Positions 16,392 through 24,848 of a stretch of DNA of 64,000 nucleotides are shown here, piece by piece. Position numbers and translations under genes: made by a program. The notes below the pieces were generated by a model, which ran no database searches, was not told where the DNA came from, and worked only from the letters and a program-made list of their open reading frames with translations. How positions within the stretch are numbered: position 1 is the stretch's first letter; each line of letters begins with the position of its first letter. Source of the stretch: Rahnella inusitata_A (GTDB lineage: Bacteria; Pseudomonadota; Gammaproteobacteria; Enterobacterales; Enterobacteriaceae). The stretch spans positions 1-64,000 of the forward strand of contig NZ_CBCPJJ010000008.1 in the NCBI RefSeq assembly GCF_965118895.1, given 5' to 3'.

Positions 16392-19067
16392 ATGTCGTCC
16401 GATATTCGTAACAGAAGTCTGGATAAGCTGGCAGTCCAGGGTAAGGAGTTTCACTACTACAGTCTGCCTCTTGCCGCCAACACGCTGGGTGATATTCAGC
16501 GTCTGCCAAAATCCCTTAAAGTCTTACTCGAAAACCTGCTGCGTCACGTAGACGGTGACACTGTCACTGAAAGCGATTTGCATGAGCTGGTTGACTGGCA
16601 AAAAACCGGCCATGCCGATCGCGAAATTGCCTATCGTCCGGCGCGCGTGTTGATGCAGGATTTCACCGGGGTACCCGCCGTGGTGGATCTCGCAGCGATG
16701 CGTCAGGCGGTCAAACGTCTCGGCGGCAATGTCGAGCAGGTGAACCCGCTGTCGCCTGTCGATCTGGTGATCGACCACTCGGTGACCGTTGATGAGTTCG
16801 GCGATGAAGATGCGTTTGATGAAAACGTCCGTCTGGAAATGGAGCGTAACAACGAGCGCTATCAGTTCCTGCGCTGGGGTCAGAAAGCCTTTAACCGTTT
16901 CCGCGTTGTGCCGCCGGGCACCGGTATTTGTCATCAGGTTAATCTTGAATATCTCGGTCAGACCGTCTGGCATGAAGAGCAGAACGGAAAAACTGTGGCG
17001 TACCCCGATACGCTGGTCGGTACCGATTCCCACACCACCATGATTAACGGCCTGGGCATTCTGGGCTGGGGCTGCGGCGGTATCGAAGCCGAAGCGGCGA
17101 TGCTCGGTCAGCCAGTGTCGATGCTGATCCCGGACGTAGTCGGGTTCCGCCTGACCGGCAAACTGCGCGAAGGCATCACCGCCACCGATCTGGTGTTAAC
17201 CGTCACCCAGATGCTGCGTAAACACGGCGTGGTCGGAAAGTTCGTCGAATTTTACGGCGACGGTCTGGCGGATCTTCCGCTGGCAGACCGTGCGACTATC
17301 GCCAATATGTCACCGGAATTTGGCGCGACCTGCGGCTTCTTCCCGGTGGACGACGTGACGCTGAGCTACTTGAAACTCAGTGGCCGCAGCGACGACCAGA
17401 TTGAACTGGTAAAAGCCTATTCGCAAGTGCAGGGTCTGTGGCGTAATGCCGGTGACGAACCGGTCTTCACCAGTACGCTGGCGCTGGACATGGGCGATGT
17501 CGTGCCAAGCCTTGCCGGGCCGAAACGCCCGCAGGACAGGGTGGCGCTGCCGGATGTGCCGAAAGCGTTCAAAGCCGCGACGGAGCTGGAGCTTGGCAAT
17601 AACAAACCCGGCCACACGGACAAAGAGAGCTTTACCCTCGACGGTCAGCATTACGCGCTGGAAACCGGAGCAGTGGTCATTGCCGCCATTACGTCTTGTA
17701 CTAACACGTCCAACCCCAGCGTGCTGATGGCCGCCGGGCTGCTGGCGAAGAATGCCGCTGAGAAAGGGCTGACCAGCAAACCCTGGGTGAAAACGTCACT
17801 GGCACCGGGTTCGAAAGTGGTGACCGATTATCTGAATGCTGCCGGGCTGATGCCATATCTGGAAAAACTGCGTTTCAATCTGGTTGGTTACGGTTGTACG
17901 ACCTGTATCGGAAACTCAGGACCGTTGCCGGAACCTATTGAATCGGCGATCAAATCCGGTGATTTAACCGTCGGTGCGGTACTGTCGGGCAACCGTAACT
18001 TTGAAGGGCGCATCCATCCTCTGATCAAAACCAACTGGCTGGCCTCGCCGCCGCTGGTGGTGGCTTACGCGCTGGCCGGGAATATGAACGTCAATCTGAC
18101 CACCGATCCGCTGGGTGAAGATCCTGATGGTAAACCGGTATATCTGAAAGATATCTGGCCGACGGCGGCAGAAATTGCCAATGCGGTCGGGCAAGTGACT
18201 ACCGAGATGTTCCACAAAGAGTACGCCGAAGTGTTTAACGGTGATGCCAGCTGGCAGGCGATTCAGGTCGACGGCACGCCGACGTATACCTGGCAGGAAG
18301 ACTCGACCTACATCCGCCATCCGCCTTTCTTCAGTGACATGAAGGCAGAACCGGATGCGGTGGAAGACATCAAAGACGCCCGCATTCTGGCGATTCTGGC
18401 GGACTCGGTGACCACCGACCACATCTCACCGGCCGGTAACATCAAAATTGAAAGTCCGGCAGGGCTGTACCTGAAAAATCACGGTGTGGAACCGAAAGCC
18501 TTCAACTCCTACGGGTCGCGACGTGGTAACCATGAAGTGATGATGCGCGGAACCTTCGCCAACATCCGTATTCGTAACGAAATGGTGCCGGGCGTGGAGG
18601 GCGGTTATACGCGTCACATCCCGTCGCAGGATCAGCTGGCGATATACGACGCTGCGATGCGCTATCAGCATGAAAGCGTGCCGACGGCGGTGATCGCCGG
18701 GAAAGAGTACGGTTCCGGCTCCAGCCGTGACTGGGCGGCGAAGGGCCCACGTCTGCTGGGCGTTCGCGTGGTGATTGCCGAGTCGTTCGAACGTATCCAC
18801 CGTTCGAACCTGATCGGTATGGGGATTTTGCCACTGGAATTCCCGCAGGGCGTCACCCGTAAAACGCTGAAACTGACCGGCGACGAGCTGATTAGTGTCA
18901 GCGGGCTGCAAACGCTGAAACCGGGGCAGGACGTACCGGTGCAAATTGTGTTCGCCGACGGCCATGCAGAAACGGTTAATGCGCGCTGTCGTATCGACAC
19001 CGGCAACGAGCTGACCTACTTCCAGAACGGCGGCATTTTGCATTACGTCATCCGCAAAATGTTGTGA
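16392..19067 (+). CDS. acnA: Aconitate hydratase A
   Basis: Iron-sulfur enzyme interconverting citrate and isocitrate; in enterobacteria AcnA is the stress- and stationary-phase form and can act as an RNA-binding protein when demetallated. The 891-residue chain has the cluster cysteines in AAITSCTNTSNP and YGCTTCIGNSGP, the DSHTTMINGLG substrate motif and the C-terminal swivel domain with GKEYGSGSSRDWAAKG. AAGGAG precedes the ATG. The 195-bp upstream region follows the cysB terminator and should carry an independent promoter. Confidence 0.97.
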   Translation: MSSDIRNRSLDKLAVQGKEFHYYSLPLAANTLGDIQRLPKSLKVLLENLLRHVDGDTVTESDLHELVDWQKTGHADREIAYRPARVLMQDFTGVPAVVDLAAMRQAVKRLGGNVEQVNPLSPVDLVIDHSVTVDEFGDEDAFDENVRLEMERNNERYQFLRWGQKAFNRFRVVPPGTGICHQVNLEYLGQTVWHEEQNGKTVAYPDTLVGTDSHTTMINGLGILGWGCGGIEAEAAMLGQPVSMLIPDVVGFRLTGKLREGITATDLVLTVTQMLRKHGVVGKFVEFYGDGLADLPLADRATIANMSPEFGATCGFFPVDDVTLSYLKLSGRSDDQIELVKAYSQVQGLWRNAGDEPVFTSTLALDMGDVVPSLAGPKRPQDRVALPDVPKAFKAATELELGNNKPGHTDKESFTLDGQHYALETGAVVIAAITSCTNTSNPSVLMAAGLLAKNAAEKGLTSKPWVKTSLAPGSKVVTDYLNAAGLMPYLEKLRFNLVGYGCTTCIGNSGPLPEPIESAIKSGDLTVGAVLSGNRNFEGRIHPLIKTNWLASPPLVVAYALAGNMNVNLTTDPLGEDPDGKPVYLKDIWPTAAEIANAVGQVTTEMFHKEYAEVFNGDASWQAIQVDGTPTYTWQEDSTYIRHPPFFSDMKAEPDAVEDIKDARILAILADSVTTDHISPAGNIKIESPAGLYLKNHGVEPKAFNSYGSRRGNHEVMMRGTFANIRIRNEMVPGVEGGYTRHIPSQDQLAIYDAAMRYQHESVPTAVIAGKEYGSGSSRDWAAKGPRLLGVRVVIAESFERIHRSNLIGMGILPLEFPQGVTRKTLKLTGDELISVSGLQTLKPGQDVPVQIVFADGHAETVNARCRIDTGNELTYFQNGGILHYVIRKML

Positions 19068-19092
19068 TCGTCTAATTAATCCGTTTTAGCCA

Positions 19093-19124
19093 TAAAAAAG
19101 GGCACCTTCATAAGGTGCCCTTAA
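19093..19124. terminator. Bidirectional terminator between acnA and ribA
   Basis: AAGGGCACCTT / AAGGTGCCCTT, an 11-bp perfect stem around a 3-nt loop. The T tract is better on the minus strand (six T), so it serves leftward ribA most clearly and acnA in the other direction. Confidence 0.85.
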
Positions 19125-19155
19125 TATTTGCCGGTCAGAATACCCGGCAGCAGAA

Positions 19156-19761
19156 TTACTTGTGGCGCAGATCGTTATCGAGCAGGTGACCCATTTTGGC
19201 GGCCTTGGTCGAAAGATAACGTTCGTTTTCCGGATTACGGCCAACCACCAGCGGGACGCGTTCGACGATGTTGATCCCGGCTTCAGTCAGAATTTCGACT
19301 TTTTTGGGATTATTGGTCAGCAGGCGAACGGAATCGACGCCGAGCAGTTTGAACATGTCGGCACAAAGCGTGAAGTCGCGTTCATCGGCGGCGAAACCGA
19401 GCTGATGATTCGCTTCGACGGTGTCATAACCTTTATCCTGCAAGGCGTACGCGCGGATCTTATTCAGCAAACCGATGTTGCGGCCTTCCTGACGGTGATA
19501 CATCAGAATGCCGCGGCCTTCCTCAGCGATGTCATTAAGTGCTGCTTCGAGCTGGAAACCGCAGTCGCAGCGCAGGCTGAAGAGGGCATCGCCGGTCAGG
19601 CATTCTGAGTGAACACGTGCCAGAACGGGCGTTTCACCGCTGATATCGCCAAAAACTAACGCCAGGTGGTCGTGCCCGGTGGCCAATTCTTCAAAACCCA
19701 CCATCAGGAAATCGCCCCAAGGTGTTGGCAGATTGGCTTCTGCCACCCGTTTCAGCTGCAT
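19156..19761 (-). CDS. ribA: GTP cyclohydrolase II
   Basis: First step of riboflavin synthesis: opens GTP to the diaminopyrimidine with release of formate and pyrophosphate. The 201-residue protein shows the zinc site in the segment from SECLTGDALFSL to RCDCGFQLE, the catalytic YHRQEGRNIGL stretch and LLTNNPKK. The start MQLKRVAEANLPTPWGDF matches E. coli and has GGAG 7 nt upstream; a longer frame exists but is not used. It is monocistronic between acnA and pgpB. Confidence 0.96.
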   Translation of the reverse strand: MQLKRVAEANLPTPWGDFLMVGFEELATGHDHLALVFGDISGETPVLARVHSECLTGDALFSLRCDCGFQLEAALNDIAEEGRGILMYHRQEGRNIGLLNKIRAYALQDKGYDTVEANHQLGFAADERDFTLCADMFKLLGVDSVRLLTNNPKKVEILTEAGINIVERVPLVVGRNPENERYLSTKAAKMGHLLDNDLRHK

Positions 19762-20060
19762 TTTACGCTCCAAAAAAAACACAAATAGTCTTCATTTACG
19801 GTGAGTATTTTACTTATTGATGCGCATCCTACGTGCGGATGCGGTCTCTGGATAGGGAATCGGTGCCTTTCCATCACAACATGGCACCATTTTGCCACAG
19901 TTTGGCTCACATATTAGCGGGAATATTTGAACGATTACTTCATAAGTTATGAACTATAACAGTAACCTCAACAACCCTGATTTAAGGAATGTTAAGGAAT
20001 TACAACATTGTTACACTCCATTGCTTTATATGCATTTTACAAAAAACAGAAAGGACGACT

Positions 20061-20816
20061 ATGTTTGATATCGCCAAACGCACCGCCCTCGGGGCACTTC
20101 TTCTGCTTATCATGCCTGCCGCGGTGTGGGTAAGTGGCTGGTTATGGACGCCCGGCGGCAATCCGGCGATTTTACGCCCGCTTTACTGGGTGACCGAAAC
20201 AGTCAGCCAGCCCTGGGGGATTATCACCACGGTTATCCTGTGCGCCTGGTTTTTATGGTGTCTGCGTTTTCGTATCAAAGCCGCGATTGGGTTGGTAATG
20301 ATCATCTCTGCGGCGCTGCTCATCGGACAATTCGCTAAGGATTACATCAAAGGGGAAGTGCGTGAGCCACGGCCCTATGTGGCGTGGCTCGGTAGCGATC
20401 ATCAGATGAATGTCCAGGAATTCTATGCGATGAAGAGCAAGGCGCGTGGCAAGCAGGTCAAAGAAATTCTCGGTGAGAATGTTCAGATCCCTCACTGGCT
20501 GAATAAAAGCTGGCAGAACGATACCGGATACGCGTTCCCTTCGGGACATACGATGTTTGCTGCAAGCTGGGCATTGCTGGGCATCGGGCTGCTGTGGCGT
20601 CGTAAACACTACAAGACCGTGACCGCGCTGATGGTTTGGTCGATAGTCGTGATGGGCAGCCGTCTGATGTTGGGCATGCACTGGCCGCGTGACCTGATAG
20701 CCTCAGTTTGGATCAGCTGGATCCTGGTGACGCTTGCCTGCTGGCTGACAGAGCGTTACATCGGGCCGTTAACGCCGCCGCCGGAAGAAAATAAAGAAAT
20801 CGCTGAACGCGAATAA
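20061..20816 (+). CDS. pgpB: Phosphatidylglycerophosphatase B (PAP2 family)
   Basis: Inner-membrane PAP2 phosphatase acting on phosphatidylglycerophosphate, phosphatidic acid and undecaprenyl pyrophosphate, so it joins phospholipid synthesis with lipid-carrier recycling. Six predicted transmembrane segments span 251 residues. The three PAP2 motifs are present: KGEVREPRPY, PSGHTMF and SRLMLGMHWPRD. AAGGA lies before ATG 20061, giving MFDIAKRTALGALLLL like E. coli; a longer upstream frame is ignored. A strong hairpin terminator follows. Confidence 0.94.
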   Translation: MFDIAKRTALGALLLLIMPAAVWVSGWLWTPGGNPAILRPLYWVTETVSQPWGIITTVILCAWFLWCLRFRIKAAIGLVMIISAALLIGQFAKDYIKGEVREPRPYVAWLGSDHQMNVQEFYAMKSKARGKQVKEILGENVQIPHWLNKSWQNDTGYAFPSGHTMFAASWALLGIGLLWRRKHYKTVTALMVWSIVVMGSRLMLGMHWPRDLIASVWISWILVTLACWLTERYIGPLTPPPEENKEIAERE

Positions 20817-20845
20817 TCGCCTCATCCGATTTCTGATACTTCCGC

Positions 20846-20883
20846 AAATCAAAGGGGAATCTTTCGGTTCCCCTTTGATTTTA
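20846..20883 (+). terminator. Terminator after pgpB
   Basis: A 14-bp stem, AAATCAAAGGGGAA pairing with TTCCCCTTTGATTT, around a short TCTTTCGG-containing loop, ends in a T tract. It lies 30 bp after the pgpB stop. Confidence 0.88.
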
Positions 20884-21083
20884 CGCGCAACGTCCCCATA
20901 TCTCTTACATGTCGTTTTCACCGGTTCACGTCGCCGATCGCAAAAGTTGCGCGATCTTCAGACAGTTACTCTTTTAACCCTCGGCAATGTTTCCCAGCTT
21001 TGTGCAGAAATGCTAACTTATTAGGTCGGGACGAGAGTTTTTGGCATAATTCATCCGGTATACCCGGCATTACAGGAATGAAT

Positions 21084-21395
21084 GTGAAATATCTGCTGAT
21101 TTTTTTATTTTTACTGGTCATCGTGGTGATTTCAATCACGTTAGGCGCCCATAATGATCAGACTGTGACCTTCAACTATTTGCTGGCGCAGGGTGACTAT
21201 CGCGTCTCAACGCTGCTTGCCGTGCTGTTTGCGACCGGTTTCATTCTGGGCTGGGTCATCTGCGGTTTGTTCTATCTTCGCGTACGCCTGTCTCTTGGCC
21301 GCGCTCAGCGAAAAATCAAACGTCTGGAACTGCAAATCGAGCCCGTGGCTGTCGTGACGCCGCCTGCAGCATCTTATGATGTCAGCAAGGAATAA
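21084..21395 (+). CDS. lapA: Lipopolysaccharide assembly protein A
   Basis: Small inner-membrane partner of LapB, with which it sets LpxC level and so LPS synthesis. The 103-residue protein has two transmembrane segments (LLIFLFLLVIVVISITLG and LLAVLFATGFILGWVICG), then a basic coiled tail RVRLSLGRAQRKIKRLE. GTG 21084 is preferred: AGGA lies 6 nt upstream and it aligns with the E. coli start MKYLLIF; ATG 21078 would leave no spacing. lapB follows 6 bp later, so the two are coupled. Confidence 0.92.
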   Translation: MKYLLIFLFLLVIVVISITLGAHNDQTVTFNYLLAQGDYRVSTLLAVLFATGFILGWVICGLFYLRVRLSLGRAQRKIKRLELQIEPVAVVTPPAASYDVSKE

Positions 21396-21401
21396 CCCTT
21401 T

Positions 21402-22571
21402 ATGTTAGAGCTGCTGTTTCTGTTGTTGCCCGTTGCGGCCGCCTATGGCTGGTACATGGGGCGCAGAAGTTCTCAGCAGGACAAACAGGAAAATGCTAAC
21501 CGCCTGTCGCGTGAATACGTGGCGGGGGTTAACTTCCTGCTTTCCAATCAGCAGGACAAAGCGGTCGACCTGTTCCTCGAAATGTTGAAAGAGGACAGCA
21601 GTACGGTCGAAGCGCACCTGACGCTTGGTAACCTGTTCCGCTCCCGTGGCGAGGTCGATCGCGCGATCCGTATCCATCAGTCATTGATGGAAAGCGCCTC
21701 GCTGACCTTCGAACAACGCCTGCTGGCCGTACAGCAGTTGGGACGCGATTATATGACCGCCGGTTTTTATGACCGCGCCGAAGACATGTTTAACCAGCTG
21801 GTGAAAGAGCAGGATTTCCAGCTTTTCGCCCTGGAACAGTTGTTGATCATTCATCAGGCAACCAGCGACTGGCAGAATGCCATCGACGTGGCCGAACGTC
21901 TGGTCAAACTGGGAAAAGAGAACCGTCGCAAAGAAATCGCCCATTTCTGGTGCGAACTGGCTTTGCAGGCGATGGTATCGGATGATTTCGATAAAGCGAC
22001 AGGATTGCTGAAGAAAGCCGCCGCGGCAGACAAACTCTGTGCCCGTGTTTCTATCATGCAGGGTCGCATTCTGATGGCGCAGGGCGAATACCGTAAAGCC
22101 GCCGATGCGTTACAGCGGGTGCTGGAGCAGGATAAAGAGATTGTCAGCGAAGCGCTGCCAATGTTGCAGGAGTGCTATCTCAATCTGAAAGATACGCTGG
22201 CCTGGGCGGAGTTTCTCAAACGCTGCGTGGATGAAAATACCGGTGCAACCGCTGAGCTGATGCTGGCGGAGATTATCCATCAGGAAGAAGGCCGTGAAGT
22301 TGCGCAGAACTATATTAACCGTCAGCTTCAACGCCATCCGACCATGCGCGTGTTCCATCACCTGATGGATTACCATCTGGCTGATGCAGAAGAGGGGCGT
22401 GCGAAAGAAAGTCTGGGGCTGCTGCGGGATATGGTCGGCGAACAGATCCGTACCAAACCGCGTTACCGGTGCCACAAATGCGGCTTCACCGCGCATTCGC
22501 TGTACTGGCATTGCCCGTCCTGTCGAGGCTGGGCGACGATCAAACCTATCAGAGGATTGGATGGGCAGTAA
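21402..22571 (+). CDS. lapB: Lipopolysaccharide assembly protein B (TPR, rubredoxin-type)
   Basis: LapB (YciM) is a membrane-anchored TPR protein that presents LpxC to FtsH for degradation in concert with PbgA/YejM. The 389 residues comprise an N-terminal membrane anchor (LELLFLLLPVAAAYGWYMG), about nine TPR repeats, and a C-terminal rubredoxin-like zinc module CHKCGF and CPSCRGW. Length matches E. coli. It is essential or nearly so in relatives. Confidence 0.96.
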   Translation: MLELLFLLLPVAAAYGWYMGRRSSQQDKQENANRLSREYVAGVNFLLSNQQDKAVDLFLEMLKEDSSTVEAHLTLGNLFRSRGEVDRAIRIHQSLMESASLTFEQRLLAVQQLGRDYMTAGFYDRAEDMFNQLVKEQDFQLFALEQLLIIHQATSDWQNAIDVAERLVKLGKENRRKEIAHFWCELALQAMVSDDFDKATGLLKKAAAADKLCARVSIMQGRILMAQGEYRKAADALQRVLEQDKEIVSEALPMLQECYLNLKDTLAWAEFLKRCVDENTGATAELMLAEIIHQEEGREVAQNYINRQLQRHPTMRVFHHLMDYHLADAEEGRAKESLGLLRDMVGEQIRTKPRYRCHKCGFTAHSLYWHCPSCRGWATIKPIRGLDGQ

Positions 22572-22573
22572 TA

Positions 22574-22605
22574 TTTCCCCCTGTATTTTTACCTACCGGG
22601 GGAAA
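22574..22605. terminator. Hairpin between convergent lapB and RHH gene
   Basis: TTTCCCCC pairs with GGGGGAAA across a 16-nt loop. It lacks a good T tract on either side but lies just after the lapB stop and just beyond the end of the convergent gene, so it probably serves both. Confidence 0.5.
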
Positions 22606-22614
22606 GGGCTTTAA

Positions 22615-22902
22615 TTATTTCTTCTTGCTGCTCGCTTTACGCGCGTTAATCAGCGTACGCAGCTTCTTGATTTCTTTGGCGGTCAGAGCGGGTTCTGACT
22701 CTTCCGCCAGATGTTGATTGTCAATATCGTGTTCGGTCGCCCTGGCGGCCTTTTTTCCTTTGTGGGCGGCCGGATTAAAACTCGCTTCCAGGCGTTCAGC
22801 GACTTCTGCGCTTAATGAATGCTCGGCTTCGGCGGCAGCATTTTTGATCAGCTCTTTCAGTTCCACCGAAATTTTTACGGTCAGGGTCGTTATCTCACTC
22901 AT
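22615..22902 (-). CDS. Small Arc/ribbon-helix-helix-like protein
   Basis: A 95-residue protein whose first ~45 residues (TLTVKISVELKELIKNAA, then AEAEHSLSAEVAERLEASF) have the beta-helix-helix pattern of Arc/MetJ-type DNA-binding proteins; the C-terminal half is charged and ends in a Lys/Ser tail. No function is assigned. It sits alone between lapB and pyrF, convergent with lapB, where E. coli has no gene. AAGGCAG lies before the ATG. It could be a free-standing transcription factor or an orphan antitoxin; no toxin-like frame is adjacent. Confidence 0.65.
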   Translation of the reverse strand: MSEITTLTVKISVELKELIKNAAAEAEHSLSAEVAERLEASFNPAAHKGKKAARATEHDIDNQHLAEESEPALTAKEIKKLRTLINARKASSKKK

Positions 22903-23093
22903 TTTTCTGCCTTTCCTTCGTGTAAAAGTAACAAGCTAAGCCAGCCTTGTGACATCGTCTAGTGCATAACAAAAATTTAATAAAACTGTCACATTAGGTG
23001 TAGCTGTGAATTCGGCGTCTTGCCATGTAAAATGCGGGCGGCAGAAATTATGCTTTTCCTTCCTGATTTGAAAATTAACAAGAGGCTGAAGAC

Positions 23094-23822
23094 ATGAAGT
23101 CAGAAAATAACATTAACAACAACGACTTAAATTCATCACCTATTGTTGTCGCACTTGATTACGCTGATAAATCCTCCGCACTGGCATTCGCCGATAAAAT
23201 CGATCCGCGTGATTGCCGTCTGAAAATTGGCAAAGAGATGTTTACCCACTTCGGTCCGCAGATGGTCAAAGATTTGCAGTCGCGCGGCTTCGACGTCTTT
23301 CTGGATCTGAAATTCCACGATATTCCTAACACCACGGCGCGCGCTGTAGCGGCCGCTGCCGACCTCGGCGTGTGGATGGTGAACGTGCACGCCAGCGGTG
23401 GCGCGCGCATGATGACGGCGGCGAAAGAGGCGCTGATGCCCTTCGGTAAAGATGCTCCGCTGCTGATCGCCGTCACCGTGCTGACCAGTATGGAAGGCAG
23501 CGATCTGGCCGATCTAGGCATTACATTGTCACCGGCAGATTACGCCGAGCGTCTGGCGCGTCTGACCCGCGACTGCGGTCTGGATGGCGTTGTCTGTTCT
23601 GCGCAGGAAGCCACGCGATTCAAATCCGCGCTCGGCAGTGCGTTCCAGCTGGTGACGCCGGGCATCCGCCCCGCAGGCAGCAAGGCTGACGATCAGCGCC
23701 GCGTGATGACGCCGCAGGAAGCGCTGGCCGCCGGTGTGGATTACATGGTGATTGGTCGCCCGATCACGCAGTCTGCCGATCCGGCGCAGACCCTGCGTGA
23801 AATCCGCGATTCACTGCGTTAA
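23094..23822 (+). CDS. pyrF: Orotidine 5'-phosphate decarboxylase
   Basis: Last step of UMP synthesis. The 242-residue protein has a TIM-barrel with the catalytic DxKxxD in DLKFHDIPNT (Asp71, Lys73, Asp76), LKIGKEMF before it and the phosphate-gripping VTPGIRPAG and GRPITQ loops. AAGAGG precedes the ATG; the first ~15 residues are an Asn-rich lead. yciH starts 12 bp downstream, the usual two-gene operon. Confidence 0.96.
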   Translation: MKSENNINNNDLNSSPIVVALDYADKSSALAFADKIDPRDCRLKIGKEMFTHFGPQMVKDLQSRGFDVFLDLKFHDIPNTTARAVAAAADLGVWMVNVHASGGARMMTAAKEALMPFGKDAPLLIAVTVLTSMEGSDLADLGITLSPADYAERLARLTRDCGLDGVVCSAQEATRFKSALGSAFQLVTPGIRPAGSKADDQRRVMTPQEALAAGVDYMVIGRPITQSADPAQTLREIRDSLR

Positions 23823-23834
23823 GAAGAGGCTGAT

Positions 23835-24164
23835 ATGAGCAACGATAACAATAGTCGCTTAGTCTATTCGACGGACAGCGGCAGAATTGATGAGCCAAAG
23901 GCCGCCGTCGTTCGCCCGAAAGGCGACGGCATTGTGCGCATTCAGCGTCAGACCAGTGGCCGTAAAGGCAAAGGCGTCTGTCTGATTACCGGTGTGGATC
24001 TGGATGATGCGGCGCTGGAAAAGCTGGCGGCGGAGCTGAAAAAGAAATGCGGCTGTGGCGGTGCGGTGAAAGAGGGTGTGATTGAGATCCAGGGCGACAA
24101 GCGCGACCTGCTCAAACAACTTCTGGAAGCGAAAGGCATGAAAGTGAAACTGGCTGGCGGCTGA
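23835..24164 (+). CDS. yciH: YciH, SUI1/eIF1-family translation factor homologue
   Basis: A 109-residue SUI1-domain protein. The E. coli homologue helps discriminate non-canonical initiation complexes and is reported to inhibit translation under stress. The basic segment VRIQRQTSGRKGKGVCLITG, KKKCGCGGAVKEG and the closing GDKRDLLKQLLEAKGMKVKLAGG are conserved. AAGAGG precedes the ATG and it is cotranscribed with pyrF. Confidence 0.93.
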   Translation: MSNDNNSRLVYSTDSGRIDEPKAAVVRPKGDGIVRIQRQTSGRKGKGVCLITGVDLDDAALEKLAAELKKKCGCGGAVKEGVIEIQGDKRDLLKQLLEAKGMKVKLAGG

Positions 24165-24172
24165 TCAAAACA

Positions 24173-24206
24173 AGATGCTGCGCTATTCAAAAGCGCAGCG
24201 TCTTTT
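24173..24206 (+). terminator. Terminator after yciH
   Basis: GCTGCGCT pairs with AGCGCAGC around TTCAAA, followed by GTCTTTTCT. Convergent osmB ends 20 bp beyond, so it may be shared. Confidence 0.75.
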
Positions 24207-24226
24207 CTGTTGAGTTTTTTTAATAC

Positions 24227-24445
24227 TTATTTACTAACCTGATGACCCACAATACCACCAACTGCTGCGCCACCTAACGTGCCCAATGTACTGCCGTCAG
24301 TCAGAACCGCACCACCAAGTGCACCGGCACCGGCGCCAATGGCCGTGTTACGGTCACGTTTGGACCAGTTACCACAAGCGGTAACAGACATTGCTAAAGT
24401 CAGAACCAGTGCAATACTGGCAACACGTTTATTTACGAGCATCAT
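24227..24445 (-). CDS. osmB: Osmotically inducible lipoprotein B
   Basis: A 72-residue outer-membrane-type lipoprotein induced by osmolarity and entry to stationary phase. The signal peptide ends in the lipobox VTAC with Cys25 lipidated; the mature part begins GNWSKRDRNTAIGAGAGALG and is a glycine-zipper region nearly identical to E. coli OsmB. The ATG at 24445 has GAGGAAG 6-7 nt upstream; a longer frame exists but is not supported. The upstream -10 element is of sigma-S type. Confidence 0.93.
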   Translation of the reverse strand: MMLVNKRVASIALVLTLAMSVTACGNWSKRDRNTAIGAGAGALGGAVLTDGSTLGTLGGAAVGGIVGHQVSK

Positions 24446-24485
24446 AGTTATCTTCCTCAAAGGATTAACGTTCAGCATCATTCAT

Positions 24486-24494
24486 AAGTATAGG
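24486..24494 (-). promoter_or_regulatory. Sigma-S-type -10 element of osmB
   Basis: On the minus strand CCTATACTT lies about 40 bp before the osmB ATG. CTATACTT is the preferred extended -10 of RpoS promoters, and osmB of E. coli is RpoS-dependent from such a site. Confidence 0.7.
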
Positions 24495-24625
24495 TAACCT
24501 GCGGCGTTTTCACCGGATTTCACCTTGTGATCCTTCACGCGACTCACGAATTTCTCAGCTGCTCCGAACCTTTATTCATAATTTGTATCATCCGGACGCA
24601 CTTTTGCATCCGTTGAATAAAAATA

Positions 24626-24669
24626 GTGAATTTACTATTCATTCACTAGGTGAATAATCTTAATTCACC
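24626..24669. promoter_or_regulatory. Tandem TGAAT palindromes upstream of araD
   Basis: Two adjacent inverted repeats: GTGAAT N9 ATTCAC (24626-24646) and GGTGAAT N7 ATTCACC (24649-24669). They lie about 180 bp before araD in an AT-rich stretch. The half-site does not match AraC boxes. The rest of the 24446-24848 gap holds the osmB promoter and no gene that I can support. Confidence 0.5.
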
Positions 24670-24848
24670 AGCAGGCTGCGCCTGAGGAGCACAAAAGACT
24701 AAAAACCGGCCTCGTTCACACCACACTTCTGTGCGCACGGGCACTTTTGCGTTTGCAGCAGATCTTTACGCACTCTTTAGCCAATTCCCCCATACCTGCG
24801 ATCTCCTGTCGCCCAGACAATAGGTCATCGACAGACGAGGGAACCATC

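Noticed and set aside
24626..24669. AraC-box reading of the repeats before araD
   Set aside because: The TGAAT inverted half-sites do not fit the direct-repeat TAGC-N7-TCCATA pattern of AraC sites.
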